Part shown: one piece after another, positions 11,887 through 25,297 of the stretch
Position numbering within the stretch: the first letter of the stretch is position 1
How the letters are laid out: each line of letters begins with the position of its first letter
NCBI GenBank assembly: GCA_029931535.1
Contig: JAQPZY010001665.1
Span: 4,089,501-4,153,500, forward strand
Direction of reading: 5' to 3'
Length of the DNA: 64,000 nucleotides
Origin: Margaritifera margaritifera
Taxonomy: Eukaryota > Mollusca > Bivalvia > Unionida > Margaritiferidae
Made by a program: the position numbers and the translations under genes
Notes under the pieces: model-generated
The model's database searches: none
What the model was told of the DNA's origin: nothing
The model's input: only the letters and a program-made list of their open reading frames with translations

Positions 11887-14724
11887 ATACATATTTAGAA
11901 AGATAATTTTATTGGCTTTTATTTCATATATACTTTATAGCATTCTTTAATACAGAAATTTAGTAACATATGGAAAAAGTGCAGTGACCATGTAAAACTG
12001 TGAAATTTCCAGGGGATATATGCCCTGTACTGGGGTTGCTAACTGTAACAGACAAACTGTTTCTAGTCTTAACAGTATACTCATTTCTCCTATTCTTGCG
12101 GGTTCCCTAATCTTGCGGTATTGACTACATGTATTTCCATTCTAAATAGATACTTGCACCATCTGCCGGTCATTCAAAATGGTAGTTTTGTAAAATAGAC
12201 GTGTTTGAACTTAACTAATAATAAATTCTTTCAACAAAGTTTCCTTTTCTGGAAATAAATATATAAAAAATTAATCAATAGAAAAGGTATCAAAGATCCA
12301 CTTTCCCTTTACACCCTATCCAAATATAAGTCTCCTACATCTGATACCAAAAGGCGAATCACGTCCCACTTAGTTGAATAAAACATTGACTTAATTGATG
12401 GTTTACAATGATGCAAACATGGTCACATGATTGACCTTGTTTACATATCGCTCATTGACAAAAACATGGTAGACAATAAGGTTCGTTGTATTGAAACCTT
12501 GACTTCATACCGGAATGTTGATCATGTATGATTCTATCTATTGAAATAATTGATGATATGTAAGAATATATCAATGAAATTATACCAGTAATTCATATTA
12601 ATTACTACATTACGAGAAATTTGGTAATGAATACGTAATAGGCAATTAATTCTTATAATTAATAAAGAGGGAACTAAAGAAGTGAAAATGGAAGAGCGAT
12701 GTTTTCAAAAAACATCACAGCTTCCTTTCGAAAGTACAGAATCAATTCCTTTGATACCATGTCCATAAAAGATGGGTAAGTAACACCATCAACCATATTC
12801 GGAAATGAAGAGGACGAAATTTAGCAAAAATATCTTTTTTGTAATAAATATAAAAAAATTTAAAGAACACAAAATCATCAATAGAACATCAGGTGACTTT
12901 TGACAAACACAGTAGCAATGTGTATGAGAGCAGAGGTCTGAAAGAGTCTAAAGTCACCGATCCTGATGAGCTTATTTATTGCAAACAGCTGATGATTGTA
13001 AATTATGGAAAATGTGGTGGACTCACTATGCTTAAAATTAAAGTATTGAGGAGAATAATGTGTTTTCAGGTGTCCGCATTACCTCTTTAGAGAATAACTG
13101 GATATATATGCGTATAGACTCATAACGATTGTAAATATTTAATATTTTGAAATTGATAATTTTAAGCTTTCTGCAATGCAGGACGATGTGGTGTGTTATT
13201 ACTGACATCCTGTTCCTTTCAGCTTTCATACACTGTTTGGGCCCCCGTACAGCAATTACATCATTTCCCAAGAGAATACGAGAATCTCATTTTCTATGGC
13301 GGTAAACACAGTATGTTCCATTGGATGTTGTTTATTGCAAAACTGGCATAATTTAGACTATTTCCTGAATACAGGATTGGAGATAAATGATAAACAAACA
13401 AGTAAGGCAACTTTCATTAGTAGGTAAATTATTGCCTTTTATTTGCAATTCATTTCTTGTTTAGTACTGTGAGAACACGGTACACCATCCTAAATGATGA
13501 CTGTTCGTCAAATTCTATAACTGACCTAGTACAAAATTACCACAATTACATACAAGATTTTTTTTTTTAGCACATACATTTTTCAGATGGGGAGAGTTAC
13601 AGTTAAGACTAATAAGGGTCACCAGAACTATCAGCTGATTACACACAATATAATATATATCATCCCACATACTATTTTGACGCAGTGTCGTAAACTCCCA
13701 GTTTCAGAGAAAACACATCTTTCAATGACGTCACAACCACAACATTAATTTACACTGATCAACACTGAGTCACACAGACAGAAAAATTTCTTGAAAAGCC
13801 TATCCTTGTCAGTTGTGAAATGAAACAAAGATACATACCATGAAAATAACGCCATTTCACTAAATCTCTTTTTTTCAATCATTAAGTCCTCATAAAAATC
13901 CTTACTAACTATTCCGACGGGGCAAATAAACTTCCCGCCATAATAGGCATCCAGTCTGCTACTCAACATGTGTTAGCAACGTGACTTACAGCTGATAACT
14001 GCATCAGTAACACTGTTTAGAAGGATGTACAGTGCTGTAAAGTTGTATGTGGAGCTGTATTTACTGATGTTCAGAGGTGGTGTAAGAAATTTATTGAAGA
14101 ATGTAAGAAAAGCTTTAGGAATGCCAAGTTAAATTTATGTAATTTTTACTCTTAACTTGAGTTTTCTATGTGCTATTATGTTGCTCTGCAATATAGTATT
14201 TTTCCCTGAGCATATGTATAATGACGTCACTGGAAGAAATATACTTTGGTGAAGTGCGTCAAAATGAGTGACGTAATATACGAACTTTCCGAAAAGGGGT
14301 CGTCTGGTTGAAAGCATTCCTGTAAGAGTATTAGGGAATATATCATTATCATTTGTAATGCATACTTTGCTAATGTTTCTTAAGTAATGAGAGGTATCGC
14401 TAGGAAAGGAGTATATTTCTGAAAAGGTGAAAGTAAGTGCTTAATTGCGTCAAAACAGGGGAGTCCAGGATACATGTACGTGTAACCTGCTGACGATTTC
14501 AAAAGACGCATTTGCAAGTTTGACATGGTAAGGAGACGTTTTATAATTGGAGACGATTGCGGGGAGAATGTGTGATTACCGGAGATGATATTTAATAGAT
14601 GTCACCGCTTCTTATGCAAAATACTGGACTTCATTTAATTCCATGACTACTTGTGGCCTTCGTATGTTGCTGCCATTGCTGTTTATAGCTCACTGAGCAT
14701 GCGCAAGATAGGTCCAGTATAGTA
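11887..14724. other. AT-rich spacer, nothing recognised
   Basis: There are short frames only, none convincing, with small homopolymer tracts. No gene or clear repeat is seen. Confidence 0.5.
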
Positions 14725-14730
14725 CACCAG

Positions 14731-15189
14731 GTATCACGGTACCAATTGCGCAAGCCAAGGGGGAGGAGCTTAAGGTGTAGGGAAGATTGTATTCAGAAAT
14801 AAACAACAAAACTAGCTGTGGTTGGTGTATTATGTAAGAGTTGTAGTTTCTGTCCGGCTTAAAAAAAAGTTGAGTCTCTTAGCAACATGTGAGATTATGT
14901 TAATTCATATGTAGATCATGTTTTGTATTTTTTATGATTTTTTAAAAATGTGATACACATCACTGAAAATGTCTGTTGTGACTGGACAACTCTGACCCCT
15001 GTCTAGTTCCAGCAGAGTTATCTCTCTTAAATGCAATGGAGTACCTGGTTCTGTCACTGTCAAATTGACAATCTAATATTGTTCTCTATGACAGTGTGTG
15101 ACACGCATGCTAAAGTAGAAGAGAAGGTATATTTATTTCACCAAACATTAACATTAAGGTCTATGGAAAAACAATTGGTACCGTGATAC
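14731..15189. mobile_element. GGTAT-type MITE, copy 1 (459 bp)
   Basis: Ends are perfect inverted repeats, GTATCACGGTACCAATTG at the left and CAATTGGTACCGTGATAC at the right. CACCAG precedes the left end (14725-14730) and follows the right end (15190-15195), suggesting a 6-bp target duplication. The interior is noncoding. A second copy in the same orientation lies at 56889-57379 and aligns along its length. Confidence 0.88.
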
Positions 15190-15412
15190 CACCAGTACGG
15201 AGTGCGAGATGAGTTATCAAATCGCGGATCAGCAACAGATTTTAGACAAAGTTTCAATAAAGTATTTTCCCCTGATGTTAATTTCACCAAATATATCTGT
15301 TTAGTTTTTATTTATTTTTTTATCCTTTCTACATACATTTCTAGTCTCAAGACGATTTAGGGTTTTCCCACAATCTTCCAAATTCTCCAATATCCAGCAC
15401 TTTTCCAAGGCA

Positions 15413-15535
15413 TAAAGTCATTTCGGTCCAAAACCAGTTCGTCCCGGGTAGATTCGGTCAGGTTGTTTCGGACCGCTATTTCAACAGGGTCGATTCGGCC
15501 CGCATATGCGGGTCGTTTCGGCCCACTATACTTTG
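15413..15535. repeat. Short degenerate repeats around TTCGGTCC
   Basis: Variants of TTTCGGNCC recur about every 20-35 bp, interleaved with GTTCGTCC and GATTCGG. This is an old, imperfect minisatellite-like stretch; no protein is inferred from it. Confidence 0.5.
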
Positions 15536-16076
15536 ATATAGACAGTATATAAAGAGTGCATGTACATTTAAGCAAAAAGAACGTGAATGCGTAATTTACC
15601 TAGTTAAAAATATGTTAATGTGTGTATTGTGGGAAAGTGAATAGAATAATAAATAATAATTTCTCATGTGCATATATACCTTGTGTTTGTAATGCTAACA
15701 ACATTGTTTGAGTGTATGGTAATGCGGATTTAGAAAACGATAGTATAGTTTTCCTGCTTGTAGGAAATGACTGTAAAATTATGGCTCTTTCTTCGGTAGA
15801 AAATTGGTAAGTATATAATAAATATTAATAATGGTACCGTTTATTGATTTTTTTAAAATAAATGTATTAATTCAATTAAACTTGGTTAAGTAGATGTTTT
15901 TCAGAGTTCGTTGTTTCTTATTATCAGCTTTATTATCGGATTGATTAATGTATGTAACTGATTGAAAAATTGTGATTTTTTTAGTCTATAAATTAATATC
16001 ATATCTTTCCGTCTTATAATTAAGACTTAGATAAAAAAGATTGAAAAAATCTCACTCGATATTATTAGTTGCCGAA

Positions 16077-16077
<1 letters not shown>

Positions 16078-16112
<35 letters not shown>
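16078..16112. repeat. (GT)n microsatellite
   Basis: Uninterrupted GT dinucleotides. Confidence 0.98.
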
Positions 16113-16115
<3 letters not shown>

Positions 16116-16394
16116 AATTAAAATCGGTATATTTATAACAGTTTTCCATGTTTATTGCTGTTCATATTTAAGAAGTAAATAATTATTATAAATATAATAA
16201 TATATATACTAATTTCAAAAATTAGTAATTTCTTTACTTCTATATTTTATTTAGGATCCATTTTCATCAGTTTAAAATATATATTTATTCAACATTTAGT
16301 TCCTGTCCTATGAGAAGATTTGTTTGCAACTCCCAGTTGTATAAATGTAAATGAATTCGCCTTGACGTCGGGATACGTTGTAGTTATACATCTT

Positions 16395-16640
16395 CATTTG
16401 GGTGATCATTGGTGACGTTTTCTCGCCAACTCTCACCTCTCTCTTATTAATTTGTGTGTGTGGTCATTGAATGAGTCTATTTTCTCTTCACATACCACGT
16501 TTTTACTCATTCAAATTGTGAGGTCATTGGATGAGAATATTTCTCTCCCTATATCACTCCTATTCCATTCTATAAATGTATGTGTGATCATTTAATGCAT
16601 ATATTTCTCTTCAAATATCACACTTTCCTAGACTGAAACT
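16395..16640. repeat. Degenerate tandem repeat of about 60 bp, four units
   Basis: GGTCATTG-like words followed by ATGAG and a TTTCTCTTCA-type stretch recur at 16404, 16462, 16522 and 16586, a period of 58-64 bp. Similarity is moderate between units. Confidence 0.7.
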
Positions 16641-17639
16641 CTCAATCTCATGAACCTGTGTGCATTCCTCGGGCCAACATAATTTTCCTCCAGATACCAC
16701 ACCAAACTTCAAGTAGCAGTCGTTTAGAAACGCCGTTCAAGGGACACACCTCTTTTCTGTATTGGAAACATTCACGGAGCAAGTAGTCTCCCTGATCTAT
16801 TGCAATCCGAGGAACTCTAGTTATCATTATTAGCAGGGATTTCAAGTAATAAAGTCGTCTTCTGACCAAGATTGTCAAATATACGAATAAAGAGAATCCT
16901 CTCAATAGTATATCTCCCCCCCCCCCCCTTATCCACATACTCATATTAAGAAAAGATAAACTGAGTAGGACTTAAGTCACACAGATACAGAAAGCTGGTG
17001 ATATTTACCGCTGCACATCAGTGACTGCAAGCAAGTATAAAAATCGACTGTACAAGAAAATACCCGAATGTCAGATCTGAAGTCAAACTTCGCATCTCCG
17101 TCACCGTGACTGATTCATCATTAATCCAGATGATTGCTCATTATTTGAATTATCGCTGTATATTTTTTGTTTTCATTTTGCATCTTGAATAAATGTGTGT
17201 AATATGCATACACAGGTGTGACTCTGCCATACTTTTGATCCAGTTTATTGCATAGGTATCTTTAACAGATAAAGTGTTAGTAGTGTCTGGGACTGTTCTA
17301 TTATTAGGTGTCAGAGAAATAAAGTATCATTCGGTCAAAACCGTTACAATACTGTAGGTGGAGTATACATTTTTCACTTTGAGTAATAACGGGAACCTCA
17401 CAATCTTTAACCTTTTTAATCTTTATAAGAAAAAAAATTAACGTTCTTATATATGGCTATTTGCAATGAAATAGTTTTACTCCAAAATCTTTTTAAAAAA
17501 CATTGGTCTAATTGGGGAATGTTTGGAACACATTTCATTCTGTTCATATACTTAATTTACATAGTGCAAATCTTGTATTATCTATCCTATCAGGAGCAAG
17601 ACACAGTTATTAATAATAGCTTCAACAGTAGATAATTTT

Positions 17640-18800
17640 AGGGTTGAAATATTTATGTTTCAATATAATACATACCTAACCATTGCATATATTGCACTCA
17701 TATTCAGGTTTCCTCCAAGGAGACATATATATATGGGATTTGTGCTGTAAATCTTTCCATATGGCTGTCACACTATAACTGGTAAGCGAGTTATTTAAAA
17801 CAACTACTGAGTCAAACAAGACCAGACTGGATATTTGGATACTTTGAGTGGGTTCCAATACCTGATTTGGTTCTGCTAACTGACCTTATTTTTGAATTAT
17901 TTGTATACATTATTTACTTTTTTTTGTCTCGGACATTTTTGCAACAATCTTTTGGGCAAAATTAAGAAAAATCACTTGAGGCTGAAAAATGGAATTTGAT
18001 CACCATATTGATGTTATATTGAAATATTCTGATTATATTTATATGCCTTTTAATAATTTTTCATCTTTTATACTTTTATAACATTTTGGGACTTGGAATT
18101 TTTTACACAAACCTTGTAAGGAATATTAAGCTAAAATCACTTGAGGTAGACAAATTAAAATTTAGATTGCCTATTTGTAATATGCAGATAACCTGATTAG
18201 AATTTCAAGCCATTATAGCAATTTGTTCGATTTTTAAAACTAGGTTTGACCTTTTGGACCAAAACCTCGTTTGCATTAACATTCTAGACTAGGTATCTTA
18301 AAAAAAACTATTGAGCCAAACCAGGACAAATCAGATATATTGATATACGTAGTAGGTCCCAAGACCTGTTTAGGTTCTGGTGACTCTGACCTTATATTTT
18401 AATTTGTACACATTTGAAAAAAATTTGGAACACGAAATATATTTTTTAAGACAAATTGCTGGCATGGTAGACAAATAAGATTTAGTAAGCATGTTTTTTG
18501 TAATAATATGTAGTTGACCTGAATAGGTTTTCACGGCATCACATCACTTTTTCCATTTTGTACACATTTTTCAACGTTTAGAGTTTGGCATTTGTTTACC
18601 CAAAAATTGTTAGCTCAATTTATTGAAACTACTTGATGCAGACAAATGAATTTGGTATGCATGTTCATACGCATATGCAGATGACTTCATTAGAGTTCAT
18701 ATTATTATAGCAGTTTTTCACATTTTTCTACATTTTTGGATTTTTGTAAAATGTAGACTGTTTTGGTCCTGCATACACGGTTTGAAACAAAAATCTTATT
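17640..18800. repeat. Diverged repeat cluster, period roughly 160-330 bp
   Basis: Segments such as CACTTGAGGCTGA/CACTTGAGGTAGACAAAT/ACTTGATGCAGACAAATGAA and TATGCAGATAACCTGATTAGAA/TATGTAGTTGACCTGAATAGG recur in the same order across the interval. They indicate several decayed copies of one unit. No coding potential is seen. Confidence 0.5.
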
Positions 18801-20429
18801 TCAGTTTTCTTTTATTTTCTTTTTGGTCCAGTATTTTGTATTCAACAAGGATATAAGCATTATAGAAGAAGGGCTAGTGAATATCAAACCCTTTGCATGA
18901 AATATCAACTATTGAACTTGGAAATCTGTTCAAGGTCACTAAAACAAAAAAATTGGTCAGGTTTGGTCTCATGATATCAGAAATATCTGTCAGATACTTC
19001 CTATATGACCTTCAAAATCAGGTTGTTTTATGTCACACTACTAACAACATTCCCTTTAATTCACCTTGCTAAATCTTTCCGTCCCATCTAACAAGAACAA
19101 GTATCACAGAATGACATTGTCATGTTGGAGAGGACAGAGGTATGTTTTGGCTTGCAAACACAAATTCTTTTCAGTTTTACCAAAGTACTATGCAATTAAT
19201 GCTCTGCCAAATGAATGCATTCCAAAACAGCCCAAGTAAAGGTGTGGCTCATTTAAACATCTTGGTTTTGCATATGTAAATTTTTCTGCATCCAGTTGGC
19301 TAGTACAGTTACATGTAGTCACTTTGCAAAAATCATTTGTATCCACCCAAAGAAATACTCCTCTACTATACCCAAAGTAGATGCTAGTAACCCATAGTTT
19401 AAATGCCTTTGCCAATATTGGAATGTTTATAGGAAACTGTTTTATAAGACTGTGTTTTCAAAACTTAAGCTTGCAGTGACTTTGTATGCCCCAGTGACTG
19501 TACAAGGTTTGAAGAGAGCACTGTTATTTTGTATTGTATGATAGCAGCTTTCTCGTCAGATGTTTCTTGTGTTGTAAATTCTGGTAACCCACGACTAGGC
19601 TGTGTGATACCAGTAACTGGTATTCCACAGATGGACGTCACCAAGTGGAATATTGATTAATGATGATGATGTCAGACGCTGTCTGCTGTATCCAGTTGAA
19701 TAGAGCTATATCTCAATGAGAGAGAGTTTTTTTTATAAATCAAATCATTTAGCGAGTAACATGAAGTGTTGGCCCTAACAACTGTTCGTATTTATCATGT
19801 CATTCCAAATAAGAACAGTGAAAGCAAATTGAATTGCGGAACGAAAAAGCAAAAAGGAATCAGCATGAAGAAAAATCTAGCTTTTAGCGAGAGAGAGAGA
19901 GAGAGAGAGAGAGAATAAAATGAAATAACAAACATTTAAAATTTATTGTATTTCTTTGGCCATCCTGTAAATAAACAATGAAAGAAAACATCGAATTGCA
20001 AAACGACCCCCCTCCCCCCCCCCCAAAAAAAAAAGAAACTAAGATCACCACCACCACTAACCTTTTCAACAATTGCTCCATGAAATAAATCCAGAAATAC
20101 GCCATAGTTTTGTCGTCTGTATATGCGGTTTGACATATCTTGGTAATACTTTGCAGGTATAAATTCTGCAAGACTCATTTTAGCACAGTATAAATATGTT
20201 CCAGAAAAAAAACAATGTAATATTTCCAAGTAAATTTAGGTCAGACGGTTAGAAACCTTTGCACTTTCAAGTCAGTTTTCCTTTAGCAGATTAAAGAATG
20301 GTATTTCGCAATACCACAGCACATGTACATATTACGAATTTTGGCGATTTGAAAAAGACACAAACATGATGACAGTGAGTAGTCAAAAATGACTGCCAGC
20401 ATGTATATTGACAGATTATGCAACATTTA
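18801..20429. other. Spacer with (GA)n and homopolymers, no gene seen
   Basis: It contains a (GA)n run at 19889-19914 and a C/A-rich homopolymer stretch near 20007-20033. The frames crossing these tracts are artefacts of low complexity. Confidence 0.6.
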
Positions 20430-21040
20430 AAAAGAAAAATGGGATGCTGGGGAAAAGGCGCATAAGGGAAACATGTTTTGACTGATGACGAACTGAAGTT
20501 TCACAAACAGGTGGCTGAAGTGGTCAAGAAAGTCAGTAGTGTCTTGGGGGTAATCAAGGAAACTTTCGTCTATCTTGATGGGACCACACTAACAAAGCTC
20601 TACTCAGCAATGGTTAGACCAGTCTTAGAGTAGGGGAGTGAAGTCTGCTCCCCAAGGTCCAATATGGATATTGATAACTTAGAGGGAGCACAGAGTAGAG
20701 CAACAAGGTTATTTAAAGACCTAAAAGTAACTGACATATTAGGGTAGGCTGAAAACCATCAACATGCGCTCACTCCACTACAGACGAAGGCATGGTAACA
20801 TGATTGAATTGTCCAAGGTGCTGCATGGGCTAGTCAGAGATTCGTTAGAGAAGTTCTTTACTCTCTCAGAATCAGCCAACAAGGGGCCACAATTACAAGC
20901 TACGGAAGAAGCATTGTAGGCTGGATACACAGAAGGACCTCTTTTCACTCAGAGTAATCAACGATTGGAATTCGCTTCCCGTGGCTGTCGTAAGCGCTCC
21001 AGCACTGGCCAGCTTTAAGGACTGCCTCAACTGAAAATGG
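20430..21040 (+). pseudogene. CR1/jockey-like non-LTR retrotransposon, C-terminal end of ORF2
   Basis: With stops and frameshifts ignored, the plus strand reads KQVAEVVKKVSSVLGVIKET and then YLDGTTLTKLYSAMVRPVLE, followed by SNMDIDNLEGAQSRATRLF. This is the conserved tail after the reverse transcriptase palm in CR1-like elements: helical segment, L-Y-x-A-x-V-R-P-x-L-E, then D-x-x-x-L-E-x-x-Q-x-R-A-T. Farther on, other frames give VINDWNSLPV-type sequence and a final SFKDCL-like stretch, typical of the extreme C terminus. In-frame stops occur at LE* and later, so it is dead. The 5' part, endonuclease and RT core are absent, as expected for 5'-truncated insertion. Confidence 0.75.
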
Positions 21041-21094
21041 TGGATACGAGATTTGACCTTCCGTAGGACATCAAATGAACATAAATTACAATCC

Positions 21095-22625
21095 AGCAGC
21101 CCCCTGCTATCCAGGACCAGCTTTTTGATACACTATCCAACACACACCCGTACTATCCATCAGCCGCGTTTTGATTACAATCCAAAACACTGCTATCCAG
21201 TAACCGCTTTTTGATTACAATCCAACACATACCCCTACTTTCCAGCACCTACTTTTTAACTACTTTCCAGCACACATCCTTATTATCCAGCATCCGATTT
21301 TTGATATACTATCCAACACACACCCTAATATCCAACATCCGCTTTTTCATCTACTATTTAACACGTACCCTACTCTCTAGCACCCGCTTTTTGATATACA
21401 CTCCCACACACATAGCTATTATCCAGCAACCGTTTTTGATTACTATCAAGCATACACCCCTACTATTCAGCACCCTCTGTTTGATATACTAACACAGACC
21501 CTACTATCTAGCACAAGAGTTTTGATATACTATTCAACACACACCCTACTATCTAGCACCCGCATTTTGATATACTATCCCACAGACACACCCTACTATC
21601 CAGCACCTACTTTTTAATACTATCCAACACACACCCTAATATCAAGCACCTACATTTTGATATACTATCCACCGTTTGTTTCCATGTTGACAAATTCATT
21701 GACCCTTACGAAAAATGTAATGTTAACATTTTTAGATACTATCCAAGATATACATTTGTATATACTATCCAGTACCTACTTTTTGATTGCTGTCCATCGT
21801 TTTCATGTTGAAAAATTGATAGACCTCTTCAGAAAATGTAATGTTAACATTCCTTGATGCTATCCAACACACAATTTTTGATATATAATTCAACACCCAC
21901 TTTTCGATTACCATCCAAGAACCAACATTGGATACTCTCCAACACCCACTTTTTGAGTACTATCCAGCATCCGCTTTTTGATTACAATCCAATACACATT
22001 CCTACTATCCAGCATTCGCTTTTTGATTACTATGCAACACACACCCCTACTATCCAACACCCGCTTTTGATATACTATCTAACACACACCCTACTATCCA
22101 GCACGCGAATTTCGAAATACTATTCAACACACCCTACTATCCAGCAACCGCATTTTGATATACTATTCCACACACACACCCTACTATCCAGCACCTACCT
22201 TTTCATATTCTATTTTACCGTTTGTTTCGCTGTTGAAAAATTCATAGACCTCTACGGGAAATGTTATGATAACATTTTTAGATACTATCGAACATTCACT
22301 TTTTGCTATACTAGCACCTGCTTTTCGATTACTGTGCACCGTTTCCATGTTGAAAAATGTATAGACCTCTACGGAAAATGTAATATTAACATATTTTGAT
22401 ACCATCCAACACACACTTTTTGATATACAATAAAGCAACCACCTTTTGATTACTCTCCAACACCCACTTTGTTAGTACTATCCAACACGCATATTTTGAT
22501 TACTATCCAATGCCTTTTTTATTTCTATCCAACATCCACTTTTTTGAGTACTATCCAACACATTTTTTGGTATTACTATCCAACACCCACTTTTTGATTA
22601 CTGTCCAATACCCGGCACTATACTA
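21095..22625. repeat. Satellite array with higher-order units
   Basis: About 1.5 kb of degenerate units built on TACTATCCARCACCCRCTTT followed by TTGAT, spaced roughly 30-50 bp. At least four units of a second type are interspersed (about 21668, 21790, 22215 and 22335): CGTTT..ATGTTGAAAAATT with TAGACCTCTACGG and AATGTTAACAT. Frames reading ST-YF-L-like repeats through it are artefacts. The array starts just after the CR1-like tail and ends where the virus-like region begins. Confidence 0.92.
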
Positions 22626-22914
22626 TCCACCACAGCATATGTAGTGACCAATACTTAACTAGTTATACTTACAAACACACAAGCATACTGTCGCACAAAG
22701 GAAGGGGGTGTAGGATGTTAAAAAAGGGGATAAATATACACACACTATCACAGACAAGCAAGGCAAGAATAGGTAATGTTTATAGACACACTATACCCAC
22801 AAACATAAGTTTTAGTTGGGTTGTAAACATAGACATAGACGTACACAAACATACAGACATACAACATATAGTACGGCAATGATTTTGAGTAGTATCTCTT
22901 TGCAAAGAGATTTG

Positions 22915-23380
22915 TGTGGCCCTGAAAAGGAACTTTTTTTTAGTGACCGCACCTCCCAGATCGAGCTCCACATTTAGCAAATCTCCTATTCCATCGATCT
23001 CCACCCCAAGGATTAATGCATGTGGGAACTGAAAAGTGAGAAAGTGAGGATGGTTAGCCTCCCTTTACCAGTCCTCTATTTGTGGAATGAGGAGTTCAGG
23101 ATCCTGATATTGTTGCTGCGGCTGTTGCCGTTGAAGGAACATATTGTTATGTCCCTTCTGTTTCTTCTACTCTGCCGTGTTTCTTTCTTCTTTCTCCACT
23201 TTTTCCTTCAGTATGGACACCACTAACTCTTTAGCTGTTTGAAATGATGCATTCCACTCTTGAAAGCTCTCGTATTCGGATGTAATTCCATATCTTCCAC
23301 TTGGCCTAGGAGATGCAGGTACACTAAAGTTTCTCTTAACCTACCGCTCATATTCTGACTGCTCATTCTTCGCGTTGACA
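22915..23380 (-). pseudogene. Degraded coding sequence, unknown product (left end of virus-like element)
   Basis: Leftward frames join into coding-like sequence. The segment SGRYGITSEYESFQEWNASF with a helical, charged continuation (KELVVSILKEKVEKEERN) comes first. A Gln-rich patch follows, then HALILGVEIDGIGDLLNVEL leading into DLGGAVTKKK. One in-frame stop and one frameshift break it. I do not recognise the family. Position and codon texture suggest a gene of the virus-like element, perhaps structural, but there is no domain evidence for that. Confidence 0.35.
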
Positions 23381-23559
23381 AGTCAACGATGGATGGCAAG
23401 ACTTGTGAACGTATTGCTTTATATGGCCATGAATGAAAACATCCTTCAGATTTGGTACACTAACGTGAAAGAAAACATGACACATGTAAAGAAGATCGAT
23501 AGAAAGAATGTGAAAGAGTATGTTCAAAAATGATTTTTTTTAAAAAGAAAAACAAAAGA

Positions 23560-24320
23560 CAACACCAATTTTTTTCTTCTAAATAAACACTTTTTCTTTA
23601 ATACACCCCGCTAACTGAAACATCAACTCTGAAGAGGGAGGATATGGAGCACGTCCTTTCCTCTTTATTTACTAATACCAAAAACATTAAACGTAGACGT
23701 ATTTACAAGATTAACATTATTGTGGAATCAGGCTAAACTTTCAATGATCTAATGCACTGTCATTTTGCCATTGATGCACGCTACGTTTTTGAGCTCAAGA
23801 AAATAGATAGCCATTGTGTTCACAAAACCATATTTCTATTTCATCATCGTTTCTAGAGTACTCACGATCAAAACAAGTCACTAACTGTTCTTAGAGAACT
23901 CCTAGACTGCGTTGATGAAGAAAATACACACAATAGTTTCCACACACACTGGAATCTGATCTTTGTAATCACACATTATTGAATTAAGTAGATACAGCAT
24001 TTCTTCTCATGAACGCGATGATATCGTCTTCCAGAGGAGGTAATCCATAAGAATCAAACTATTAAGGTCGATCTCTAATGTACAGTTGAATCGTAAGAGT
24101 CTTTCCTCAGAGGTCCAACAAATACCCATCCTGATCCACGAAAAAGAAGTTGCGTCATTCGGGGATTGTTTCATGGAAGATGCAAGGGCGTTGTTGGAGT
24201 TATTGAAAGCAAATCACCCAGAGGCGAGTTTGGGGAGAATATAGACAATATATAACCTTCTTGAACCATTCCACCTCTGTTTCCATAGCTGCCTCTGATG
24301 GCGTCACATGTCAGATTAAC
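23560..24320 (-). pseudogene. Degraded coding debris, unknown product
   Basis: Short leftward stretches such as VTCFDREYSRNDDEIEIWF (near 23.85 kb) and QLLFRGSGWVFVGPLRKD (near 24.12 kb) look protein-coding but are separated by stops. No family is recognised. They lie between the left unknown gene and the next coding block, and probably belong to the same element. Confidence 0.3.
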
Positions 24321-24325
24321 TTGAA

Positions 24326-25257
24326 TCATTGATCCGCGGGAATCTCATTGATGCCTTCGGGCCAGCCCAGAACCGTCCTCAACGACGAATGTACGATGTC
24401 AGCTATCAATTTCGGAGATTCAATCATGTACACGTAAACTGATTTAGGAATCTCATACGCGCCCGTCCCGACCACCCTCCGCCAAGAACTCGAGCGAGTT
24501 ATTCGCAAGGAGGCATCCAAAAGGCGTCAAATGAATATTAAGCCAACTCTAGTGCACACGCAATGACGTCTATGCGCTTTCGAGAGATCGTCACAATTCC
24601 GCAGTAATCGGCGTCGGGAAAACCACGTAGAATTCAAGTTTTTGTAATGAAATCGTGATCATTCACGTGATTCTCGGGGTCGTATTTGCAATAACACGCT
24701 GCATCACGGCATTGATCTCCCCAAGGATGCGAATCATCTCAGAAATCATCGTCATCATCAGTGTAATATACATTATCGAAGAGTTCACTAATTAACCAGC
24801 CAAATGTCTTCTGGGCCATAATATCGTAGAGAAGCAACCACTGACAGATTCCAGTAGCCTCATTTATGACTTCCAGCGTGAACCGACCCAAGGAGAGTTT
24901 CCAACCGGTCAAGGAGTTCATCTGCGGTCATGCATCCGCGAGAAGCTCCACAGATGCCTTTTCCATATTTGGACGAAGGAATAAGAGATGCTTCTTGGGG
25001 CTCATCTTCTAGTGAAGAATAATGTCTTCTTCTGAGGGTTCTTGTTGGTATAATGCATGGTGCAACTGTTACCACAATGGATTGCCACGACTAATATATT
25101 CCCCCCCCCCCCTCCCCTCTATATACTTTGTAGACGGCTTCAAAACGATTCTAATTCCTGCCGGTTGCTTTTGTCTTCTGAATAAACTCACTAAATACGA
25201 ACTTAGGCCACTGAGTGTTGACATACCCATTGCTCGTATTCTTGGTGTTTTCAACAT
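24326..25257 (-). pseudogene. Degraded gene(s) of unknown function
   Basis: Leftward frames of 60-71 codons follow each other with frameshifts: KPSTKYIEGRGGG (near 25.1 kb), a Ser/Glu-rich segment (25075-24860), WKLSLGRFTLEVINEATGIC (24.9-24.8 kb) with an Asp-rich end at ELFDNVYYTDDDDD, then DADYCGIVTISRKRIDVIAC (24.6 kb) and a final block WRRVVGTGAYEIPKSVYVYM (24.5-24.33 kb). The density of open frames and the strand match the ATPase block upstream, so these may be late or structural genes. No capsid fold signature can be recognised by eye. Confidence 0.4.
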
Positions 25258-25297
25258 TAATTCTTTCCAGTTGGCGGGTCTGTTAAGAGGAACTGTT

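Noticed and set aside
21211..22399. Several 60-180 codon frames rich in S-T-Y-F-L in the satellite array
   Set aside because: Products of tandem repeats without stops. No protein features.
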